Below are positions 24,100-35,270 of a DNA stretch of 64,000 nucleotides, piece after piece; the stretch's first letter is position 1, and the number at the start of each line of letters is the position of its first letter. The stretch is from Glycine soja. Lineage: Eukaryota > Streptophyta > Magnoliopsida > Fabales > Fabaceae. The notes beneath the pieces were generated by a model. That model was not told the DNA's origin and did not search any database. It saw only the letters and a program-made list of their open reading frames with translations. The translations under genes were made by a program, and so were the position numbers. Location: contig NC_041005.1 of the NCBI RefSeq assembly GCF_004193775.1, positions 3,226,501-3,290,500 of the forward strand. Direction: 5' to 3'.

Positions 24100-25652
24100 T
24101 TAGTCGTAGGAGAAAAGGAAAAGAAAAATACAGAAAGATGTCACGTCCACCCACTTTAATTTGTTGTGTAAGTAACTTTTTATTTCTATACTCCTAGTCT
24201 TCGTTTTGTTTGGAAGCCTTTTAGCTTGGAAATTGGCGGAAAGGTTTTGCTGATGCTAATATTTATCACTGGTTGCTCTAGCGTATAATGCCAAATAAAG
24301 TGAAATGTGGGTAGCATCATTGTTCGGATAAAATTATACTCCTAACTAAATCTAAATGTGGCATCTTTATATATATGCACTTAACTTGTCACTTTATGTT
24401 CTACAGTTTAATTCCCTTTTTCTTTTTCTTCGTCCTCTTTTTCTTTTTTTTTTCTCGAGAAAGAGAGAAAGTTAAGGAGAGGAGTGAAGGGCATGATCGC
24501 GTGGTGAAATATTTGTCATTTCATGTAAGGGAAAGTGGCTACAAAAGAGCAGGGAAAAGAAAAGGGTTTTTGTTTTGGGAGAAGTGAATGGAAGACAGTC
24601 CAAACATAATTAAATGAATTGATGGCACTGAATCATCCCTCTCTGTACAATCTTTCTCTCTTATATTCCTTCTTTACCTTTTACTTATTTTTCTTCTTCC
24701 TTGAGCTTCTTTTCTTTAATTACCTCTTTGAGCTAGCTGTATGCACTAAGTCAGTGAAAATTTTGACTATTATTTCCGAGTCCAAATGTCTCCCCTAAAT
24801 CTAATGCATCATCCTTTACTTCTTGGGAAAATAAAAAAAATATGATAAGAAAAAGTAAATTTAATAAATAATTATTTACATTTTCTGAAAATCCTCCGGT
24901 ATTCATAATTTTATCGAAAGTCTTAATATGTAAAATTAATTATAGATTATTTCCCTAGGATTCCTAGTTTTATATAAAAATAATAAAATTTTATAATCAA
25001 TTACCTTTTCTATTTCTTTTTATTTAATCTTAAAAGTACTTTTGAGTATTCCAATTGTAAAAATTTGGTCCTTACATTCCATCATTCTAATGTTAAAAAT
25101 TTAACGTTACATATGAAAATAAGAATTACCAAAATGTTAAAGAAAAATTTCAATAATGAATTAATATTATAAAATAATTATAATAATTATTTATTATTAA
25201 TGTGTTTTATTTTATATTATCAAATTAAGTAAGTCTGTTAAATAATTAAATTAAATCAGATGAATAATCACTAAAATCTTACAACAAATATAAAATAATA
25301 TTTAGACCAAGAATCAATTATGAATTTGAGTATTTTATTTAATATTTAATAATCAAATATATTATAAATCTTAAATTTTTTGATAAATTATCTTAAATTA
25401 TAGACATGTGAAATTTTTAACTTCCACTTAAAAAGTAAAGATAAAAAAATATTCCAACAATTAGAACCCCCACCCTAAAGTCTAGCAACAATACTTAACC
25501 GCTAGACTAATAGGTTTCTTTGATATATATATATATAATATACCTTCAATGGAAATCAGACTTGCACGTTTATTTATTTCTACTACATAAAAATTATATA
25601 TATTATTAGAATTAATAATATTATTGATAAACTAATATAATATTAAAAATAT
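24100..25652. other. AT-rich intergenic DNA
   Basis: A pyrimidine-rich stretch near 24410–24450 and a purine-rich stretch near 24455–24580 stand out but give no supported gene. Near 25470–25520 is a fragment of tRNA-like repeat text (CCGCTAGACTAATAGG). Confidence 0.45.
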
Positions 25653-25974
25653 GCTTAAATATATTTTTATTTTTTGTAATTTACTTATTCTATACTTTTA
25701 GTCTCCATAATTTCTTTTATGATTTTAGTTCATTGCTGACATGTCAACAATTTATTAGATAATAGATTTGGCATTTCTTAAATAATAGGAACTAAAACAA
25801 ATACATTCTAATGTAAGAGAGATTAATATCAAAAGTATGTAAATTTATAAGCACGAAAAAATTGTGAGAACTAATTAAGAGCATAAAACAAGTATATTAT
25901 AAGGACAAAATTCATAAAAAAATTATAGAGACTGTAAAATGAATATATTATATAGAGTAAAATATATTTAAGCC
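25653..25974. mobile_element. MITE-like inverted-repeat element, about 320 bp
   Basis: GCTTAAATATATTTTTAT at the left (25653) is inverted at the right as AAAATATATTTAAGCCC (about 25959–25975). The interior repeats phrases such as 'tttagtctcc' and its complement 'gagactgtaaa'. This is a common legume repeat type in my recollection. No coding capacity. Confidence 0.5.
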
Positions 25975-26059
25975 CTAATAATATTATCATTTTTTACAAT
26001 ATCCTTTTAAAGAAATATACACAATAACATAACATTTAAATAAGCATTTTCTAAAAGTT

Positions 26060-26123
26060 ATTTAACGCTTTCGTCTTTGTTTTTTTTTTTTTTTGTGTGT
26101 GAACATTTAACGCTTTTTCGTCT
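26060..26123 (-). repeat. Oligo(T) micro-insertion with 17/19-bp duplication
   Basis: ATTTAACGCTTTCGTCT at 26060–26076 recurs at 26105–26123 with two extra T. The insert of about 28 bp is TTG, about 15 T, then GTGTGTGAAC. Confidence 0.75.
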
Positions 26124-26131
26124 GAAAACGT

Positions 26132-26178
26132 AATTTAAATGTTGTTATGTTTTTTTAGACAAATTTAAATGTTGTTAT
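26132..26178 (-). repeat. Oligo(T) micro-insertion with 17-bp perfect duplication
   Basis: AATTTAAATGTTGTTAT at 26132–26148 recurs at 26162–26178, flanking a 13-bp insert (G, seven T, AGACA). It starts only 9 bp beyond the previous micro-insertion. Confidence 0.8.
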
Positions 26179-26674
26179 CTAAGGACTTATTTTGCGTATT
26201 CTCAACCCTTATATTTTGTCAATATTACAAAGATTATGATATTTCAAAATTAGGCTAGAGAAAAATTAGAATGTTAGCATGTGATGATTAAAATGTTGAT
26301 TATAAAATTACATATATTAACTCAATGATAATAAATTTTAAATAAATGGAACATTTTTAGTTATGTAATTTTATACTCAATATTTACTTATATTTTAAAA
26401 AAATAGTATACATTAAATTGATTTTTTAACGATGCATTAAATATTTGTAAAAAATTATAAAAATTTGTGGACTTAATCTATCTAGTAAGAATTTTTGAAC
26501 TTAATAGTATTAGATTAATAAAATTTAATATACAGAAAGAAATATTGAATAGTATATCTTTAATTCTTGATCAATAGTTACTTGATTGATGTTTCCTGTA
26601 TAAATAAAGACAATGTTTTTAAAAAGTCTTTTTAAGTGTTTGTGATTTTCTCTTTAAAAGCATAATAACATGTA

Positions 26675-26912
26675 CTCCCCCTCACTCATAAGTGCTGTGT
26701 GAAAAAAAGAAAGTGTCAAATATCATTTTAGTTTTTTAATATAATATTAATTAATTATTTACTAATATTCTTAAAAATTTTAATTTTAATTTTTTTATGT
26801 AGTATTAAATAATAAGATTAGTTTTACAAAATTACTTCTTTTTTTTATTTATTAATCTTATTTTTTTGTGTAAAAATACTCAAAGATAACAATTATTATG
26901 ATATAGAGGGAG
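26675..26912. mobile_element. Stowaway-like MITE, 238 bp
   Basis: The ends are CTCCCCCTCACTCATAAGTG and (inverted) CTCCCTCTATATCATAATAA. They are flanked by TA dinucleotides at 26673–26674 and 26913–26914, the target duplication expected for Tc1/mariner-derived Stowaway elements. Internal similarity is weak. Confidence 0.5.
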
Positions 26913-27340
26913 TATATTATTTTTTATATATTAACTGTTTCAATTTTCACAAAGAATGTAGACAGAAAATAATGTCCATATCTTAATTTATTTAAAAATT
27001 AAAAAATGGTTAAAAAATTATTTATTCTTTATCTTATTATAAATAAGAATTTTTAAATATAAAATATATTTTTAATCTTTGTTAATATAAATAATAAATT
27101 TTAAATATAAAATATATCTTATTTCTCTTTTTTTTTTTGGAATTTCTGCAATAATAATCGTTGAGATAACATATGTAGAGATTTGATACATCACCGTTAC
27201 ATAATAAAAAAATTATTCTCAAAATTTCAAAAGACTCTTACTATTTTCACCTTAATTTCTAAGTACACCCCTATCTCTCCTTGTACTTTTTTGTTAAAGA
27301 AGTATGCACATTTTGCTTTTCAAAAATAATTGCATATATT

Positions 27341-27401
27341 TATTTTGGAAATGTATCTCCAGAACTATAATTCATAGTTCTTGAGATACACTTTCAAAAT
27401 A
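27341..27401. repeat. 28-bp inverted repeat (strong hairpin)
   Basis: Arm 27341–27368 and arm 27374–27401 pair over 28 positions with about four mismatches and a 5-base loop AATTC. The central AGAACTAT/ATAGTTCT pairs perfectly. Could be a fold-back element or a small-RNA precursor-like hairpin. Confidence 0.7.
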
Positions 27402-27883
27402 GGCATATATTTTTTAATAAAGTATCACCAAAAAAAGTAAGATGGTAGACGAAAGATGAAAATAAAAATGATAAACACTTATTTTATATCCATGTTTATT
27501 AATCTTATTTTCATCTTATCATTAGTGTTCTTTAAATTATATCCAAAATCTTATTTTTATCTTATATTTATTATTCTTTAAACCCTAATTTTAAACTATC
27601 TTTATTATATAGTATTGTGTTTTTCATCATCATTATTTAAAAGTGGTATACTTATTTAAGAAAAAGGGTATAATGGGTAAATTAAGGTAGAAAGGGGGGC
27701 AGGGGTGTACTTAGGGAAAACAAAAGTGTAAATAGCAGTAGCCTTTCAAAATCTATAACGATATTTAAGTCTCATGTTGAGCCTGCTAAAATATTTGTTG
27801 GATTGACAAATTAAGGACAGTCTGGGGTAACTTTTTGTCCGTTCAGATCAGCTCAGCCATCGGCTTCAAACACTTTTCCTTTG

Positions 27884-28024
27884 AGGATTCCTGCACCTCC
27901 TTGTGGCTTCCAGAATGTAAAATTACATTCCAGAATGCACTTGTATTTTGGCTTCCAAAAGGACCAATAAAAAATATTCCAGAAAGGGTGCAGGAAGCAA
28001 CTTTGAGGTGCAGGAAGTAACAGC
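27884..28024. mobile_element. MITE-like element with TTCCTGCACCTC inverted ends
   Basis: TTCCTGCACCTC near 27889 faces GAGGTGCAGGAAGTAA near 28005, and GGCTTCC faces GGAAGCAA. A central palindrome ATTCTGGAATG/CATTCCAGAATG is present. Same family as the element at 43563. Confidence 0.55.
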
Positions 28025-28104
28025 CTTCCCTTGGTCGATAGTACAATGAGATGATGACCCAAACATATGAAATTGGACCATGAGTCCATTACATGTCCCA
28101 TGCG

Positions 28105-28154
28105 AAGATTGTTCAGTGTTTTTTTTTTCTTTTTATGAAAATTAAGATTGATCA
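28105..28154 (-). repeat. Possible oligo(T) micro-insertion, 11-bp imperfect duplication
   Basis: AAGATTGTTCA at 28105–28115 and AAGATTGATCA at 28144–28154 flank a T-rich 28-bp insert. This is weaker than the other cases. Confidence 0.45.
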
Positions 28155-28965
28155 ATCAAAAATTTGTCCAACTTTTATATGGGCAGGGATTAACATATAT
28201 ATTTGGTAATCTATGTTGATTGAATTAAAATCAACATAGGTCCAAATATGAGGTTGTATGTGAATATGCATTGTTTCTTGTTGGATGAATTTTAAGTGAC
28301 TACCTAGGTAAAATTCAAATTTAACAAAAGCTACGTTCAAAACAATCCTTTGAAATCTATGTTGAATTCTACCACATGTGCTTGGTTTTGATAATTGCAT
28401 TTTTACTACCTTGTTGATAAAGATTGTAAGCTTCTAAATGTGTTTTTCATATCTTAATAGATTGTGTAAGTGCCGTGAATATATGTGGTCAAGGATGTTT
28501 GATCCAAGGAAGTGGACTGAATTTTTTTTTGCTTAGATTTAACAGGTGGATGAATAATAACTTGTCACAACAGTGGGCAAAACACGACCAATAAGAATGG
28601 AGTATTTGTTTGACTGTTGTGTAAGGACAAACAATTTTGCTTTCTCACAACATGCATCCTAATCTGCATGGAAAATACTTTTAGCTATTCCTAACTTATA
28701 TCAAATAACCTTTCTAGTCCTCCTTATCATAGTGATTTTGTGTTGTTGTGCATTGCTATATATGAAATTCTAATAGCATGGTGCTTTCCGCCTTTCCCCA
28801 CCTATAGCTATCTAATGTTGATGGGTCTAAGAGGAACTCAAACAGATCATGATGGTGTGATATCGATGTATCAAGGGTCTTCTTCAATGAGATGGTGGTT
28901 CTTTCACAAAAGGATTCCACGATCAAAGCTAAAATATAGGGATTGATCGATGATGATTATTTTCA
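28155..28965. other. Intergenic DNA
   Basis: A small perfect hairpin CTATGTTGA/TCAACATAG lies at 28211–28239. No gene was recognised. Confidence 0.5.
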
Positions 28966-29165
28966 CACTACTAAAAAACTGATTTTTAGTACGCAAGCTT
29001 AACTATGGTTCTCTTTAAAATGTCTTATCTTTAAGACGGTGAAACTTTTGTAAATACAACAAATATTTCAATAACGATTTTCGCAAAAACATAGTTGAAA
29101 CTGTAAAACAATCACAGTTTTTAGGAAAATCATCGTCGTTTTGGTTTTGAAAAACTGTCGGTTAT
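28966..29165 (+). mobile_element. CACTA (En/Spm)-type transposon terminus
   Basis: CACTACTAAAAAACTG begins at 28966, a typical CACTA terminal motif. It is followed by subterminal repeats in both orientations (TTAACTATGG, CATAGTTGAAACTG, AATCACAGTTTTTAG). A matching CAGTTTTTTAGTAGTG end was not found further right, so the element is truncated or its right end has decayed. Confidence 0.6.
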
Positions 29166-29440
29166 TTTTTTATTTTTTTCTGACTCGCGCCCTAGCCCCC
29201 TCTCACTCCGCTCACTCCACCGATAGATCTCTTTGCGCCCCTCTCACTCTGTCTGTACGTGTCACTCCGCCTCTGTCAGCGCCGCCGTCGTAGTGTCTCC
29301 TGCACCATCACTCTCTCACCGTTGAAGCCGCCGTCGTCGTTGTGGGGGTCGTGAGGGCATATTAGTGTTGCTGCATCTAGTACGCGTCTCATTCAATTTA
29401 ATTTGTTTTTCCCTTTTTATTCTCCTATAATTCGTGTGAG
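29166..29440. other. GC-rich stretch between the CACTA end and the carboxylesterase fragment
   Basis: CT/GC-rich DNA (for example GCCGCCGTCGT repeated near 29282 and 29327) stands out from the AT-rich background. It looks like captured leader or exon DNA. No protein was identified. Confidence 0.4.
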
Positions 29441-29847
29441 CATATTGGTGTGAAGCTTGAAGGGGTTGTTTTGGTGCATCCCTTTTTCTTGGGAGAGGAA
29501 CCGTTTGGGTGTGAAGCAAACATGCCTGACCAAGCGAGAAGAAGATACACGATTTGTGGCGGTTTGCCTGCCCCAGTGAGAGTGGATCCGATGACCCAAT
29601 TATTAACCCGAGTAAGGATCCAAAACTGGGGAAGCTAGCTAGTGAAAGATTGCTTCTTTGTGTTGCGAAGAAGGATTTGGTGAGGGACAGGGGTTTGTAC
29701 TGTAAGGAGTTGCTTGAGAAGAATGGGTGGTCTGGTGTTGCGGAAGTGGTGGAGACGAAGGATGAGGACCATGTTTTTCATTTGTTCAAACCGAATTGTG
29801 AGAATGCTCAGGTTTTGATCGACCAGATTGTTTCCTTTCTCAAATAG
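29441..29847 (+). pseudogene. Plant carboxylesterase (CXE) C-terminal fragment, frameshifted
   Basis: The first part reads HIGVKLEGVVLVHPFFLGEE…GCEANMPDQA. After a frame change within an AG-rich run near 29540–29550 the second frame continues DLWRFACPSESGSDDPIINP, LLLCVAKKDLVRDRGLY, DEDHVFHLFKP and ends at TAG 29845–29847. This is the distal half of the alpha/beta-hydrolase CXE family, which includes 2-hydroxyisoflavanone dehydratase and gibberellin receptor relatives. The catalytic Asp (in GSDDP) and His (in DEDHVFH) are present. The oxyanion HGG motif and nucleophile GxSxG are missing, so it is a 5'-truncated, frameshifted remnant. It follows a CACTA end and may have been captured by that transposon. 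Confidence 0.85.
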
Positions 29848-29933
29848 TATTGAACATTATTGTGTGTATGCTCTATTTTGTTTGTGTTTCAATTGTCCTT
29901 TTTAGTTCTCAGTTGTATGATGGCTTATGCACC

Positions 29934-29985
29934 TTGTATATATTGTATCCTATTAAAGAAAAAAAAAATTGTATATATTGTATCC
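29934..29985 (+). repeat. Oligo(A) micro-insertion with 17-bp perfect duplication
   Basis: TTGTATATATTGTATCC at 29934–29950 recurs exactly at 29969–29985. The 18-bp insert is TATTAAAG plus ten A, and the A tract abuts the right copy. This is the cleanest example in the window. Confidence 0.85.
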
Positions 29986-30329
29986 CCTCCAAATGTGAGG
30001 ATGTTTCTGCAGAAGAATCACTTATAGTTCCCTGTTGCTGTTAATCTATTACTGGGTGAGTTTGATGAACACATTTAATCAGGAAATTTGATCCATTTGT
30101 ATGTATCTGTGATGAATCAACAACAAATTATTAAGCCGTGGAGCATAAAAATAAAAGGTAGAAATGAATATAAGAAAAATGTGAAAGCTTTTGGGAGTGG
30201 GCACATGTACTAAAACGTGTCTAACTCGAAGTCACTTGCATTCTATGTTCTAACAAAAATCGTTTTCTTGTTGGTGGCATAGAATTTTTTTTATTTTGTT
30301 TTCAAATACACTCTAATGTTAATGTTGGG

Positions 30330-30395
30330 TAGGGAGAAAGCTGAAGAAGGCAATTGGTTCTGCTGTGTACATACAATGCAGCTCAAAGACTCTGT
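30330..30395 (+). pseudogene. ROP/RAC small GTPase exon fragment
   Basis: The sequence encodes (with one missing base near 30338) QGE then ELKKAIGSAVYIQCSSKT. This corresponds to the QGEELRK…AYIECSSKT block of plant Rho-like GTPases, the segment near the guanine-contacting SSK. Neither neighbouring ROP exon was found, so this is a stray fragment about 0.5 kb from the CXE fragment. Confidence 0.55.
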
Positions 30396-33300
30396 AGGTT
30401 CTTATTTTTCAATGCTTATACTAGAAGGTTTTAGATACCATCAAAGCAAGTTGCACTAGAAGGGTCCTAATAGGGATACAATATAAAATAATACCAAACA
30501 TCTTCTGACTTCAGCTTTTGTAATAGTTGTTTTTAAGTCATTATACTAGCGAATTGTTATAGCAGGACATGAACCAATTATTGTTTAAATATTAACTGCA
30601 TTAGATTTTACAAAACCAATATGCCCACACCATTTTTTTATGCAACTTTTAACTCTATTTGTACATGCTTAAACGGTAGAAAAGTGATTCTAAAATCAAA
30701 ATAGTATGCGCATATTTTTCCTAGATAATTTCACCTAACAAATTTTTTAACTTTTTAACGCAACATATTTTCTAAAACGGGGTGGACACTACATGACACT
30801 TTAGGTAGGATATGAAAGTTTATCAACTTTTTCATCTTTATCACACTTGCAGATGTACCCAGTTCATTGCCAGAATGACCTTTTAGATGTTTTTCTTTAA
30901 AAACAACATCTTAGCTTCAATCTTCTATTTTTTCTATTTCATTGAGGCAACGTCATTTTCTGATAGATATGGACTGACTATTGGGCTTCCAGCAGCTACA
31001 ATTGTTTTATTGAAAAAGCAGCTTCTAAACCGATTCTCTCATGGAATAGGTAGAAATTTCCAGACTATCACATGTTATTTTTCTTTGACACCTTCAAGTA
31101 TGTCACTTAATTCCTTTGTAAATTCTATCTTCTGTTTGACATTGATAGAACTGGTATTGTAACACTTGGAAATAATGGGTTTTGCTGGTTGACATAATGC
31201 TTGTGTTTAATCTAAAGAAAGTGTCACAGGAAATTTTCTCCTGCCCCCTATCTCACCTTGGAGGAAAAGTTTTGAAGTAGAACTCTAAATTTCTAAAGCA
31301 TGGAAAAAATTTGGAGCTGAACCCAACTGAATGAAAGAATTAGAAAATTTGTGAAAATGGGTTCTGCTGTAATTTCTTCATACTCTGATTCTAGTGTTCC
31401 GGTTTAGCCAAAAGCCTATACTACGCAAGCTGCAATAATCTTCAGTGTTGTACAATTACATGTCTTAGAATTAAACTTTCAGCAAAGAAACAAGATCGGT
31501 AACAGATAGACATAACCCAACTAAGCCTTAAAGATGCATCTGAATTACTCCAACTGTGTATCATTCAACTTAAAGATGCATCTGAATTATAATGTATATA
31601 GGATAACCAGATTAAGCCTTTGTGAAACCTTTTAGCTTTAGGTGTTTCTAGATATCAGATATTCATAAATGATATCTTTGTATTTTTTTTTTTTTGGCAA
31701 AAATAGAGATCTATGAGAAGATAGTCGATCAATTGTGGCATGTGAGATTGATATCAAACTTTCTTGCTGCTTGTTAATTAAATGGAGCAAGATTGAAGAT
31801 ATGCTGAAATCAAATCCTGTGTGGCATCCCCAACTGCCTTGTAAAAAAAGTTAAAAACACATTTATTTGATGATTTAACAGTTGCTCATTCAATCTTTCT
31901 TTCTAATTACATTTGTGCACGGCATTCCCTGTCGATCATAATTATAACTTTGTGCATTGGTTCCTTCATAAGTTACTCCACCAAGGTTTACTTGCTTCTT
32001 GTTTTAACCCATGCTGGCAAATGCCCTGTGAAAGTTTTTAAAAGAATGTGAAGCCAAATCCCCTTCTTTTCTTGTTAACACAGATTCAGAAAATATTACA
32101 TAATTCAATAATTAAATTTGTTGAATTCATATTTATAAGAATTAAACAAAATTAAGGGTTCATTACTTACTTTTAAGCGGATTCATTTCGTTTATTTATT
32201 TTAAAAAAATTATTCGTAGCAATATATAATAAATTTATATAAATAGAACATATCATTCATTTTTTTAGAGTACAAGTATTTGTTATTCACAGTGGAATTT
32301 GAAGTTTGACCAAGGGGAATCAATGATTGGAAAGGGACAGTGCCGCATATAGTCGCATTGACTGAGGGCATCGCGCGCTCACCCCAAGCTGAAGATGATT
32401 TCTCCAACATTACATTTGGCATATAGCACGTAAGATTATGGTGCATATGAGTGCCAGCTAGCATAGATCGTACATGTTAACTGAGAAACATTAACACACT
32501 CGTCGAAAAAATAAAATAAAAATTAGCAACACGAATTTGTAGTTCTGTTTGGTTTCATCTAAAAGAAGAAAATGCTCTCATGTTAAAAATATTTGACGAA
32601 CATTTTCACTTGATTCTGTATGGTTTTCTTTCTTTCTATTTTATAAATATAAAAATAAGAAAATAATTTTTAAATATAAGACGAAATAAGAAATTTCTTA
32701 TGCGTCAAAACGAAAAAAAAATCATGTGCATATTAGTGGTTACATTAAAATATTAAGTTATAAGTTGAAAAAAATATGAAGAAAGAGACGAAAAGCATAG
32801 AATCACATCATTTATATGCTATTTGTTGAAATGTTTTCACACTATGCAGCTATTTTTTAAGGAAATGTATTGTACAAGAATACTAAGGGGAAAACAAACA
32901 ACGAAAGTATCATTCAAAACTAAAGAAAAAAAAAATGAAGAGCTGGCTGAGGCCCTACCCTTACAATGTGTATCTAAGGCAAGTACGCAGCTACCCTAAA
33001 CTCCAACTTTCCCATGACTGTGACAAGTGACAACCTCACTTTGAGATAGAGCCACACTGTTCTCCGCCTATATCGCATATTCTTTAAAGAAAAGGAAAAA
33101 AAAAAGTTTTGTGGGGTGCCATGGGTAACTGATGCTTTTGGTGCTCAATTCTTCCTTATCTCTATATCCACTTGCTACTACTGTTCGACAAGTGAAACAT
33201 TAGTGTTTGTTTGTTTCATATTAATGCGGCTTTGTTGGGCCACTGCTGTTCCTATCTTTATCTCTTCACCCTTGCCCTTTTTCCACACTGATCATGAATT

Positions 33301-34077
33301 CCATCATTTGCTCATATTTTGGCTAATCATCATGATAACATAAACAGGATCGGTCGAATTAATATAGTTCACACACATGAACTATGCATACAACTTATAT
33401 ATGAAATCATTTTCACCACATGTATGTGAAATTATCGAATTCATCAGAACATAGAAAAAAATTAATCTAAAACAACAAAACACGGTTAATTTGATCCGAT
33501 TGTGTAACGGATATCTCGTTACAAATTACAACACACCACCGACCTGAGAAAAGACCACATGATATGCCCCCCATCATAGCGAGAACCTACGTAGCTACCA
33601 GTCCACGACTCCAGCTAACATACACATATTGAAAGAAAAAAAAAAACTATAATGAGTTTCTTCGTGAGATGAGCAACAACAGCAAAATCAGGTCAACAGC
33701 ATGAATTACACGATCTCATTTGGTTAAAGGTCAAACGTTGTTCTTCATGTGGTGATGAGCAAGTAATAGTATATATACCCCTTAATTTATATATATTTAA
33801 AGGAGTTACTCGCCTCATAAACAAGTTAATTAGCCTCATCTCAATTCTCAGGTGTGTCTGTATATTTCTTCCTACACGTTCTAATATTAAAATAAATAGA
33901 CTGGAAGAAAAATATCTACTAAGATATATATATAATCATATGACAAATATAAAAAGGTTTTTTTCTTCTTCTTCAAATTAGCATAGGTGAAGAGGGCAAG
34001 TTGAAGCCCTATATATATGTCACATCAGGACGCGTGATTGGTGGATCAATATTAATCTTGAAGGTGGAAGAAAATTA
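30396..34077. other. Intergenic DNA
   Basis: No gene was recognised. A direct repeat (TTAAAGATGCATCTGAATTA) occurs at 31528 and 31570. A minus-strand frame at 32210–32464 and a plus-strand frame at 33116–33343 have no recognisable family and are not called. Confidence 0.45.
31527..31589. repeat. 21-bp direct repeat flanking a 21-bp spacer
   Basis: Copies lie at 31527–31547 and 31569–31589 and are identical. The 21-bp spacer CTCCAACTGTGTATCATTCA+A has no oligo(A), unlike the micro-insertions elsewhere. Confidence 0.8.
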
Positions 34078-34560
34078 CTAATCTTCAGGTTTGGGATACT
34101 CGTTCAAGTCTGGTTTGTCAGAGCTGCTGACGTGGCTGGAATTAGCGGAGTGTGAGGACGAGGATTGCTGAAGCGCGGTTTGGAGCGCGTCGACTCTGGC
34201 GCCGACTTGGGTGGCTTTTTTGCGAATTGAATCGGCGGACATGTTGCCCTGTTGTTGGGTCGAAACGTCGTCGTCCTGGGACAGCAATTCGGGGAAGTTG
34301 AGGCGAGCGGAAGGGCCTCGGAGGTGGAAGACGGCGGTGTCATAGGCGCGTGCGGCGGCGACGGGGGTGGCGTAAGAACCCAGCCAGATCCTCGAACGCT
34401 TATTGGGTTCTCTAATCTCCGCCACCCACTTGCCCCACTTCCTCATCCTTATTCCTCTGTATGGCTTCTCTTGTTGTTGGTGTTGCTGCTTTCGCTTATC
34501 GCTCTTCCTCGTAATCGTCGAATTCGAGGAACAACAATCTCCTAAACCTGCTTCTTCCAT
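34078..34560 (-). CDS. AP2/ERF transcription factor with EAR motif, ERF008–ERF011 group (160 aa)
   Basis: Single-exon DNA-binding regulator of the DREB A-5 (group II) type. These factors usually act as repressors in stress or hormone responses. The ATG at 34560 starts [13 protein letters not shown]; no in-frame ATG lies closer upstream. A Lys/Gln-rich stretch (KRKQQHQQQ) precedes the AP2 domain, which begins [19 protein letters not shown] at residue 34, carries the Val and Glu typical of DREB-type domains, and runs through [20 protein letters not shown] to RLNFPEL. The conserved [20 protein letters not shown] segment follows. The C-terminus holds DLNEYP at about 151–156, an EAR (DLNxxP) repression motif. 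The length fits the group. No defect was seen. Confidence 0.93.
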   Translation of the reverse strand: MEEAGLGDCCSSNSTITRKSDKRKQQHQQQEKPYRGIRMRKWGKWVAEIREPNKRSRIWLGSYATPVAAARAYDTAVFHLRGPSARLNFPELLSQDDDVSTQQQGNMSADSIRKKATQVGARVDALQTALQQSSSSHSANSSHVSSSDKPDLNEYPKPED

Positions 34561-34653
34561 ATCTGGGACAACAACTATAACTACCAACTACCCTATTCAA
34601 AACCAGCTACCTAGTAATTAATAAACTTAACTATGTGTGACCATGAAGTAATA

Positions 34654-34655
34654 CA

Positions 34656-34690
<35 letters not shown>
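34654..34690. repeat. (AT)n microsatellite in the ERF 5' flank
   Basis: A TA run of about 35 bp lies about 95 bp upstream of the ERF start codon. Read on the minus strand it continues into TATAAATATATATAC, so TATA-like sequence is embedded in it. Confidence 0.9.
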
Positions 34691-34940
34691 TTATATTTGA
34701 GTGCAGTTGCAGTTGCGAACTGCAGCAAGGCAAAGGTGTTGAGAGGAGATTCTGTTCATATTAGTACCCTCAAGAAACTGAAACCATCATGTTGCTGTTG
34801 TATTGGTTTCTATTTATATGGAGGGTGGAAAATGAAAATTGTTTGCGTGGAAATAAATAATAGTATTAAATTGGAGAGAAGAGAGGGTGAAGTGAAGGGA
34901 ATGAGTTTCCCACTTGGCTTCTAGTCTGTCGTCTGGTACG

Positions 34941-35086
34941 GCCGCCACGTTGAGCTTTCTTTAAGAAAACCAAAGATGGCCGACACAATCCATCACACCT
35001 CTCTCTCTCTCTCTCTCTTTGAAACCCATTTTTGTTCGTATCTTATACATTCCACGTAGCGTTTTGTGCCCACTGTGACCGCCGAC
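34941..35086. promoter_or_regulatory. GCC-box-like and DRE-core motifs upstream of the ERF gene
   Basis: GCCGCC at 34941–34946, GCCGAC (DRE/CRT core) at 34979–34984 and 35081–35086, the second overlapping an ACGTGG. They lie 0.4–0.5 kb upstream of the ERF ATG. A (CT)n run (34997–35018) lies between them. They suggest control by other ERF/DREB factors; this is inference from motifs. Confidence 0.35.
34997..35018. repeat. (CT)n microsatellite
   Basis: About ten CT repeats in the ERF 5' flank. Confidence 0.85.
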
Positions 35087-35229
35087 GTGGACGGGTTACG
35101 CCTCTCTATACTCCACCCCGTATCTCATTCTATTGCTTATCTCTTTAAATGTTTTACTTTGTTTTAAAATATTTATCATTAAAAAATGCACTTATTGCGT
35201 ATTAACAATATTTTTTTTACTAATTTTTT

Positions 35230-35270
35230 ATTTAAATACTTATTTTTTCAGTTAAATATTTAAATACTTA
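35230..35270 (-). repeat. Oligo(T) micro-insertion with 13-bp perfect duplication
   Basis: ATTTAAATACTTA at 35230–35242 recurs at 35258–35270, flanking TTTTTTCAGTTAAAT. Confidence 0.65.

Noticed and set aside
32210..32464. 84-codon minus-strand open frame with fairly balanced composition
   Set aside because: Could be a gene relic, but I could not match it to any family and the end is low-complexity.
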